From Misgurnus anguillicaudatus (taxonomy: Eukaryota > Chordata > Actinopteri > Cypriniformes > Cobitidae), in assembly GCF_027580225.2 (NCBI RefSeq), contig NC_073340.2:32996501-33060500 (forward strand): 64,000 bases of DNA. The letters run 5' to 3'. The notes beneath the pieces were generated by a model. That model made no database searches. It was given only the letters and a program-made list of their open reading frames with translations, and was not told the DNA's origin. A program made the position numbers and the translations under genes. Positions 58,028 to 64,000 of this stretch are shown in pieces. The number at the start of each line of letters is the position of its first letter. Position 1 is the first letter of the stretch.

Positions 58028-58541
58028 TTATTACACGGCTCTCTGGAATGCTTGATTCTGATTGGTCAGTTGAGACATTTGCAGGTTCGTTCTTTTCAAA
58101 TAATAACCGCTCCAAAATAATAACGCATAGCCGGCACTACTTGCACGAGTAAAATCGCTCCGCGCCAATAAAGATCAATAAAGATTACTGTCTGTCTGGC
58201 GCCATCTTGTGACAAACACTCGACAACCACGACAAGACACAGACAGCTTACTGAGACTGAACTTGACAAAATAGAGCATGACAGCTACGAAGCCAACACA
58301 CAAAAAAATACAGAATGGGGATTAAAACTTCTCAAAGACTGGCTAAAAGAGAAAAAAATGGAGACAGACAACTATGAAGCAGAGGATCTTAATAAGGTAG
58401 TACGATCATTTTATGCATCTGTGCAAAGTTTCGCGGAAGGATAAAAATGTTCATTTAAAACAAATATGCCAATAAAATGTTTCAAATTCATATTCATGTC
58501 CAGTTTTTTTTCTTATGTGGCAAGTAGCCGTGTAATAAGCG
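58028..58541 (+). mobile_element. Element with TATTACACGGCT ends carrying a coding remnant
   Basis: TTATTACACGGCT on the left and AGCCGTGTAATAA on the right are perfect inverted termini. CTCTCTGGAATGCTTGATTC near the left is diagnostic of the repeat. A short coding remnant lies inside. No TSD visible; a separate hairpin (58543-58681) abuts the right end. Confidence 0.65.
58202..58444 (+). pseudogene. Remnant resembling the N-terminal region of Crypton/KIAA1958-type tyrosine-recombinase proteins
   Basis: One frame stays open from before 58202 to TAA at 58442-58444. It contains [16 protein letters not shown] followed by [15 protein letters not shown]-x-W-x-x-x-x-(L/F)-x-x-W-L pattern, then an (L)-x-x-(L/V)-(L/V)-R-x-F-Y box, is what I know from the SAM-like N-terminal part of proteins with a DUF3504 tyrosine-recombinase domain. 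No in-frame ATG begins it and no catalytic domain follows, so it is a fragment. The assignment rests on pattern memory only. Confidence 0.5.
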
Positions 58542-58542
58542 G

Positions 58543-58681
58543 GATAATGTAGAGGCAACCGGTAATTATTGGGAAATAAGCCCCTTCAGTGTGATACAAG
58601 ACCCTCCGCTTCGCGTCGGGTCCTGATCACACTGTCGGGGCTTATTTCCCAATAACTACCGGCTGCCTCTACATTATCCCT
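58543..58681. mobile_element. Near-perfect hairpin repeat
   Basis: GGGATAATGTAGAGGC, then GGGAAATAAGCCCC and CAGTGTGAT, are followed by ATCACACTG, GGGGCTTATTTCCC and GCCTCTACATTATCCC. The loop is GACCCTCCGCTTCGCGTCGGG-like and partly self-complementary. The arms are about 58 bp with few mismatches. Confidence 0.85.
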
Positions 58682-60044
58682 TACTTAGCATTGCATTGTG
58701 AACAAATCTTTCAAACATGGTAAGGAGCGTCACATGGTTTTATTTTACAGAATAAAACTATACAATAACAGCCTCATGCAAAGCATTCTGGGAACCAGAA
58801 ATCATCATCAAACTTTTTCTGTTTTTTGCTTCAGATTTTGTTTTTTGATGCTGTTTTTTTAGCTTTATTCTGTTAAGACAAAGACTTGTAAATGTTTAAT
58901 GTTCATTTAACTTTGAACAAAATGTTGCCAGTAATAACATAAATTTAAATCTACGGCAACCCGGCTGCAAATTTCTACGGATTTTTATTACAGGGTAAGC
59001 AAAGATACTTTATTTGTGTTGTGTGTGTGTGTGTGTGTGTATACAATATATACATATGTGGAACGTATACCACATATATACCACATACACAAATATACAA
59101 ATAAATAAATGAAACCCATATCTCTAATTATCTGATTTTCATTTGTCTGTCTCATTATTTCATTTACAGATTTTAAGCTTTTAGATGGGCCGTAGCTGCC
59201 TCTCAGAAGAGCAACCGTGAGATCTTTTATTTCTCTTTCATTGTTTTGCCCCGAACTGTTCCGCTCTCATGCCCTTATTGATCCGTTGACCTATACTGCA
59301 CACTAACTCATTCTGGGAAATGCTTACTAATATTGTGTGCGGGTCTTTAAATGGATCAGAGAAGGCCGGTTCCCCCCTGAATCATATAAGTACAATCACT
59401 GTGATGCCGTTTTTTCTAAAGCAAGGAGGATTTATAGAAACAAGACAGAAGTTAAAGGTTGGATGTGTTTGTGAATGTGTGTTCTTGGTTAGCACAGCGA
59501 GTGGTATAGGATAATGTTAGCAATTTCCTTTAGACGCACAACAGCTCTTCCATCATGTGATGTCTATAATTTCTGTTGACAATAATAGAAGATGCATGGC
59601 AGGTTTGAGGAAATGTGTGTTGAGAGGAACAATGCACAGAGGTCGTCCAACTAATGCTTACTGAATGGGAGGAGAGACAACCAACTCATATGTATTCTGT
59701 AAATAGCACCGACGGCAAGTGCATCGATTTTCATGTCTTTCACAATTCTAATAGTTCTGTGTTTTCTTAAAGGCAAAATTATTACTTCAGAGACACAAAG
59801 AGGATGACAGATAGAGCGGTAGAGAGAGAGAGACAGCTTTTACCATTTTAAACGATACCTTTTATTTGCAAACATGCATGCCTCTATAATGTGTATGTAT
59901 GAACCATTACAAAAAGGCAAGAAAAGACACCTGCTGCTTAAAATTCACTTTACAGACTACTGCTGGTTATTCAGACTACAACCTTTATGTCCTTAACCAC
60001 CCACTGGTAATACAAATCACAAATCCATAATTTCTATTATCCAT
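58682..60044. other. No gene recognised
   Basis: Contains a GT microsatellite at 59019-59041 and a short GA run near 59821-59832. A 64-codon frame at 59320-59514 has no motif. Confidence 0.4.
59019..59041. repeat. (GT)n microsatellite
   Basis: About 23 bp of GT followed by AT-rich ATACAATATATACAT. Confidence 0.9.
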
Positions 60045-60175
60045 TACAGTGTTCCTGTAGCTTAACTGATAGCATTACGTTTACAAAGGTTGTGGGTTTG
60101 ATTCCCGGGGTAACACACAAACTCATAATATTAAATGTATTGTAAGTCACTTTGTACAATTAAAAAGACAAATAA
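60045..60175 (+). mobile_element. tRNA-headed SINE
   Basis: GTAGCTTAACTGATAG resembles an A box and GGTTGTGGGTTTGATTCCC a B box with the T-loop TTYGATTCC. They are followed by GGGGTAACACACA and a degraded fish tail (TGTAAGTCACTTTGTACAAT). Spacing is as expected for a polymerase III promoter, but it is a retroposon and not a tRNA gene. Confidence 0.75.
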
Positions 60176-60548
60176 TCTGAAATATGAAAAGAAAATCTCC
60201 CGTTGAGTTTTCTCATCCAGGAAAAATACTCTGCAATCTCACACGTGTCTCTTTAAAGCCCGGGATACACTGCATGATTTTTGAATTATGTTATGAGATA
60301 TAAACTTGTATAAACTTGGGTATGACAAGCACGCAGACTTTACGATGATGTCACCTATTGAAGTGAAGGCTGCGATGATACTGGTAAATAAATACTGGTA
60401 TGCAGGTCATAGAAGCAAAGACACTGTGCGTTGATCATGCTGAATTTCTGACACTGTCGTATCATAAGTGTTGTCTTTGTTTGCAAGACCATGAAAACGG
60501 CCATCTTTGAACCTTTTACACTGACATATGATCACTGAATAAGAACCA

Positions 60549-61809
60549 CAGGGCCAGCCCAAGGCATAAGCGAACTAAGCAGCTGCTTGGGGGCCCCAAG
60601 CCACCAGGGGGCCCCCAATGTTTTTTTTTTTTAAATAACTTTAACAAGTAATATAAATGAATGAATGAATGAATGAATGAATACGAATGAATAAATAAAT
60701 AATTCAAGACAAGAAAATTCTGATTTGCAGACAACTGCTGTGTGTCTAGTGCTTGCGTTTGAGTCATATGCAATATAGACACCTCGCAGGCACTGACAAT
60801 TCGCGCTTGCGCACCGTCACTGTAATAAATGATAAGCCGCCACAAAAAAGGATGTATCCCTCTGGTGCCAAAAAGAGAAAGAAAAGAACAGAGGAGGAGA
60901 ATAAAGACCAAGATAGTTTGCATGAGGTATGTTTACATGATTATTTACAGTATGTTTAATTTGTGCAGCAGCAGCTAGTGGTGTGACAGATCGCAGTTGA
61001 TCCGTGATCGACCCGCGGTTTGGCTCGCATGTAATTCATGGATTAATATGCAAATTTAAATAGGGAACGTTTTTCATTTGCACGTGTTTCAAAGGCTTGC
61101 AAATGTTAACATTTCAAGTGATTTTAAACAATTTAACCTGCAAAAAGGCATTAAAGTGAACAGCTTTCTGGACGCACATGTGGTTGAATGTGTCTGGCCC
61201 AGCTCCAGTCAGACGTGATCCTCACTATGCCCTTCAGAGATCAGAACACTTGATGTTTAAACTTTAGAGAGAGTTAAGCTACTATGTGTCATACTGTAGT
61301 CGATTAACATACATTTGAGGAATAGAGCACTGAAAAACAACATAACGTTTTTATACTGCACCACTTGTAATTCGTCCTCCGTCTGTGAGTGCTAAGTGCG
61401 CTCAGTACTGCACACATGGAGAGACGCGTTTCAGAAAGCAAGCAAACATAAAATCTTTCTGTTCTTGACAGGGCACATACAAACAAAATGATCTCCACAG
61501 TACTCTTTTCCCAATAAAACATGTGTTTATGTCTTAGGTTTATGTATAGATTAGGTAGAAACCAGGTCCGTGCTTCTCTTAAAGAGACAGTAACCTCAAT
61601 TAGCCTACTTAAGTCAATGGCATTAATGTTAATCAAACAATCCAAGACAAAGAGAAAATCACTTCTGTAGCTCTAAAAAATACTAATTATATTTAATTCA
61701 TAGAATAAATGTTTGTTATTTCTTTATTTTTTTAATAAAAAAAAATGGTGGGAGGGGAGCCCGAGAACAAATTCTGCTTAGGGCCCATAAGAGGCTCGGG
61801 CCGGCACTG
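60549..61809 (+). mobile_element. 1.26-kb hAT element with exact TSD AAGAACCA
   Basis: It starts CAGGGCCAGCCCAAGGCATA and ends CTCGGGCCGGCACTG. AAGAACCA flanks it on both sides (60541-60548 and 61810-61817). GGGCCC boxes lie near both ends, and an AATG tetranucleotide run is at 60656-60681. It retains a transposase N-terminal remnant at 60818-60929. Confidence 0.93.
60818..60929 (+). pseudogene. Remnant of hAT transposase N-terminal exon
   Basis: The frame reads MYPSGAKKRKKRTEEENKDQ (ATG at 60852) and runs to a plausible donor (GAG|GTATGT near 60927). The PSGA-x-(K/R)-(K/R)-(K/R) pattern followed by an acidic stretch is a familiar N-terminal signature of TTF/ZMYM-like hAT proteins. No downstream exon survives within the element. 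Confidence 0.6.
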
Positions 61810-62254
61810 AAGAACCATGATCACACAAATTGTCACAATTGTGTTTCACAATGGTAATTTTTCACCTGGGACAGACAAAAATCGTGCAGCATATCCCGGG
61901 CTTTAGAAATATCTCAACAGTGTCTCAAAACTGTGTTCATATTTCCTTTCCTTTAAAAGTGATTTCTACATGAACTTCGATTTTTATGTTTATTTAAAAC
62001 ATTTTAATAATTTATAATTTACTGAGTGCAACTTTAAGAACAGACCAATCCTTAGAACACAACGTAACCAATTTTTTTGTGGTCATAAATGCCAAATTTC
62101 TTCTTCTTCACAACAAAACATAATAGGTGAACTTTCATTCCTTATTCATGATTGTACTTTACTTCAAAAATGACACACTAGGGAGTGAAAATCTCTTTCG
62201 TTTTCTTAAAAACGTCTTTGGGGACCTTACATAAGAGTGGTCCTACGGCGAAGA

Positions 62255-62286
62255 AGAAAGAAAGAAAGAAAGAAAAAAGAAAGAAA
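62255..62286. repeat. (GAAA)n microsatellite
   Basis: GAAGAAAGAAAGAAAGAAAG followed by imperfect GAAA units. Confidence 0.9.
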
Positions 62287-62510
62287 TTCCTACAAAATCT
62301 TAAGACAAGTGTACATGTAAGAGTGTGCTTGTGCAAAGCAAATGCAATAATGTCCTTTTTCAGGAGAACGAGTACAAACTTTATTTCTTAAAATCACATT
62401 AGAAACTTCACCAAGTTTGAGATCATTCTTATACTAACTTATGCTAAAAAGTGCTTTGTATTCGATTTTGTCCGTAAATGTCCATTTACCCTTAAAAATG
62501 CAGGCTTATT

Positions 62511-62600
62511 TTCAACCCAACCCGCCGGGTTGTACTTTAACCTATGCTGGATTCTTCAAAATGCTGGGTTGTTTTAACCCATTGTTGGGTCAAATAAAGG
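62511..62600. mobile_element. MITE fragment (AACCCA / TGGGTT type)
   Basis: TTCAACCCAACCCGCCGGGT, then GCTGGGTTGTTTTAACCC and TTGTTGGGTCAAA, are phrases of a common short inverted repeat. Termini not secure. Confidence 0.5.
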
Positions 62601-63416
62601 CATTTTCTTATTTAAAGCATACATTTTTGTGAAGTTACCTACATCACCAACAGTAAACGTTGGCTCACATCAGTGCTCTAAACAAGCTTTGATCTAAACA
62701 CATACGGTACATAATACTCAACATCTGCACGTTTATCAAAATTAATGGAGGCTGCCATAAAAACAGCGTGTTGATTAATCATAAGGACGAAGAGGCGAAA
62801 AGAGGGAAATTTTAATAATGGTATAAATAACATTAGTAACGTAAACAAATAACCTACGCAAAACATCATTAAAGGTCATTTTTAGTAATCCAGAAATTCT
62901 GCTGACAGTTTTTTCATGTAGATATTTACTATGTCTAAAAGAATTAAAATGAATGCTTCACAGATCACACAAATGGCTAAAATGCTTTATGGTGCAGTTT
63001 GTGAACACTAAAGTATTAAAGTTTGCTTGCTTGTGTCTAAGATAGAAACCGCACCAATTAAAACTTCTTTTGACTTACGGCGCAAACCTGTTCACCTCTA
63101 ACTTATTGTTGTTTACATGGGCATTCTTGCTAGATAAGGGATTAAATCATGGCAAAGCAGCACTGCAGAAATAAACTGCCTCAGGAATAAATAAACAGCT
63201 ACAGGGCATGAAACGTGTGGTCCACCGAGTAAACACCATTTGAACATTTTTACATGCACGCCCCAAAACATATTTTGGTGTAAGAATTTACGTTCTTGAA
63301 TTATTTACTCTCACTAAGGCCATTATGAGATTATAAAAGTCCACTGTAGGTACAGTGCAAAAATGAGTGACTGGTCTTCTTCAGACATCTGAAATGCAGG
63401 TAGAAATACCATCTAT

Positions 63417-63484
63417 GGCCTGGTTTCAGACAAGGCTCAGCTAAAGCCAAATTAAGATGTTTAAGCATCTTTTATAAACAAGCC
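63417..63484. mobile_element. Truncated copy of the CCGGGTTTC MITE family
   Basis: GGCCTGGTTTCAGACAAGGC, then AAATTAAGATGTTTAAGCAT, matches the left part of 8666-9741. The copy stops where the TTAA element begins. Confidence 0.65.
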
Positions 63485-63488
63485 TTAA

Positions 63489-63884
63489 AGGAAAACACCA
63501 CCGTTTTTCAATATTTTACTAAGTTCTTACCTCAACTTAAACAAATAAATACACACCTATATTTCTTCAATGCGTGCACTTTTAATCTTTGTACAGCGCG
63601 TTGTGAATTTAGAAGCCACCAAACACTTCCATGTTTTCCCTTTTTAAAGACTGTTACATGAGAAGTTACATGAGTAGGTATGGTGGCACAAAATAAAACT
63701 TTTGTTTGGAGACATAGGAATGAATGGGGCTAGGCTAAAAAAAAATGGGGCTAGGCTAAATGCTAACACATTCAAGAAGCGCTGTACAAAGATTAAAAAT
63801 GCACACATTGAAAACGATAGGTATTTATTAATTCATTTAAGTTGAGGTAAGAAAATAGTAAAATATTGAAAATATTGTTTTCCT
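63489..63884. mobile_element. TTAA-flanked palindromic element
   Basis: Left arm words TTCAATATTTTACTA, TTCTTACCTCAACTTAA and TTAATCTTTGTACAGCGC recur inverted on the right. The ends AGGAAAACACC and GTTTTCCT are flanked by TTAA at 63485-63488 and 63885-63888. The loop contains two near-identical ATGGGGCTAGGCTAAA words. Confidence 0.8.
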
Positions 63885-63888
63885 TTAA

Positions 63889-64000
63889 CTCTTTCCCCGC
63901 CAGCGTTTTTAAAAAAAAAGTTGCCAGCCAGCGCCAGCGTTTTTCATGATTTTCACAAAAGTTCAATGCCTTCTAGAAAATGTTCTTCTTTAAATTTATA
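63889..64000 (+). mobile_element. TTAA element of the CTCTTTCCCCGCC family, cut by the window end
   Basis: CTCTTTCCCCGCCAGCGTTT, then AGTTGCCAGCCAGCGCCAGC, matches the start of 39647-40105. Its left TTAA (63885-63888) is the right TTAA of the preceding element. The rest lies outside the window. Confidence 0.8.

Larger units (their letters stand above)
60254..61905. mobile_element. Element with AAAGCCCGGGATA ends hosting a hAT
   Basis: The left AAAGCCCGGGATACACTGCA, then TGATTTTTG, and the right CAAAAATCGTGCAGCATATC, then CCGGGCTTTA, are inverted. Nearly all the interior is the hAT at 60549-61809 plus flanking arm sequence. Confidence 0.7.
61906..63416. other. No gene recognised
   Basis: Contains a GAAA run at about 62255-62286 and a short MITE fragment at 62511-62600. 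Open frames of about 65 codons lack motifs. Confidence 0.4.

Noticed and set aside
60045..60130. Possible tRNA gene
   Set aside because: A- and B-like boxes are present but the arms do not form a cloverleaf, and a SINE tail follows; called a SINE.

Overview
This 64 kb window reads as non-coding, repeat-dense DNA from a bony fish. It is probably a cypriniform (a zebrafish, carp or goldfish relative). I infer this from the mixture of element families I recognise: short hAT elements with exact 8-bp target-site duplications (TSDs), TTAA- and TA-flanked palindromic MITEs, three-base-TSD Harbinger-like MITEs, tRNA-headed SINEs with the common fish tail ending in TTTGGATAAAAGC, and long tetranucleotide and dinucleotide arrays. 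The base composition is AT-rich. The species call rests on familiarity with the repeats and not on a search. I found no intact host gene, no multi-exon gene structure and no functional RNA gene. Open frames are almost all under 125 codons and coincide with repeats or look accidental. The window is most likely intergenic or inside a large intron.

Layout. 1-7.2 kb: a bipartite tandem repeat, a GC-rich palindromic element (1.6-2.2 kb), a Harbinger-like MITE (2.4-2.8 kb) and an inverted array built on the TTAATCGCGATTAATC motif (4.5-5.7 kb). 7.2-11.1 kb: a dense stack comprising a SINE split inside its B box, a hAT inside a hAT, a palindrome inside an older MITE, and a hAT carrying a transposase N-terminal exon remnant inside another MITE. 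12-16 kb: a Harbinger-like element inside an older palindrome, then a 1.8 kb hAT. 19-25 kb: a three-level nest (hAT, retroelement 3' end, TA-MITE), paired TTAA elements and a hAT inside a MITE. 27.2-28 kb: a large TATC/TGTC array. 30.2-30.9 kb: a proline-tRNA-like sequence with a CCA end abutting an apparent LTR. 32.4-32.8 kb: a 61-bp-arm hairpin around an AT/AC microsatellite. 36.8-38.2 kb: another hAT. 38.8-40.4 kb: a tandem duplication in which one copy took a TTAA element and the other preserves the empty site. 41.9-46.7 kb: nested palindromes. 48.6-49.5 kb: an element carrying a broken RecQ-like helicase fragment. 54-62 kb: more hATs with exact TSDs, a short tyrosine-recombinase-neighbour-like coding remnant at 58.2-58.4 kb, and a SINE. 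63.4-64 kb: two TTAA elements sharing one TTAA.

No functional pathway links these features. The biology is that of a transposon graveyard in which insertion order can be read from the nesting. The most informative loci are the empty-site proof at 39.6 kb, the shared-TTAA junctions at 22.6 and 63.9 kb, the tRNA-LTR junction at 30.26 kb, the near-perfect AT-loop hairpin at 32.5 kb and three independent hAT N-terminal exon remnants. I did not find a convincing previously undescribed system.
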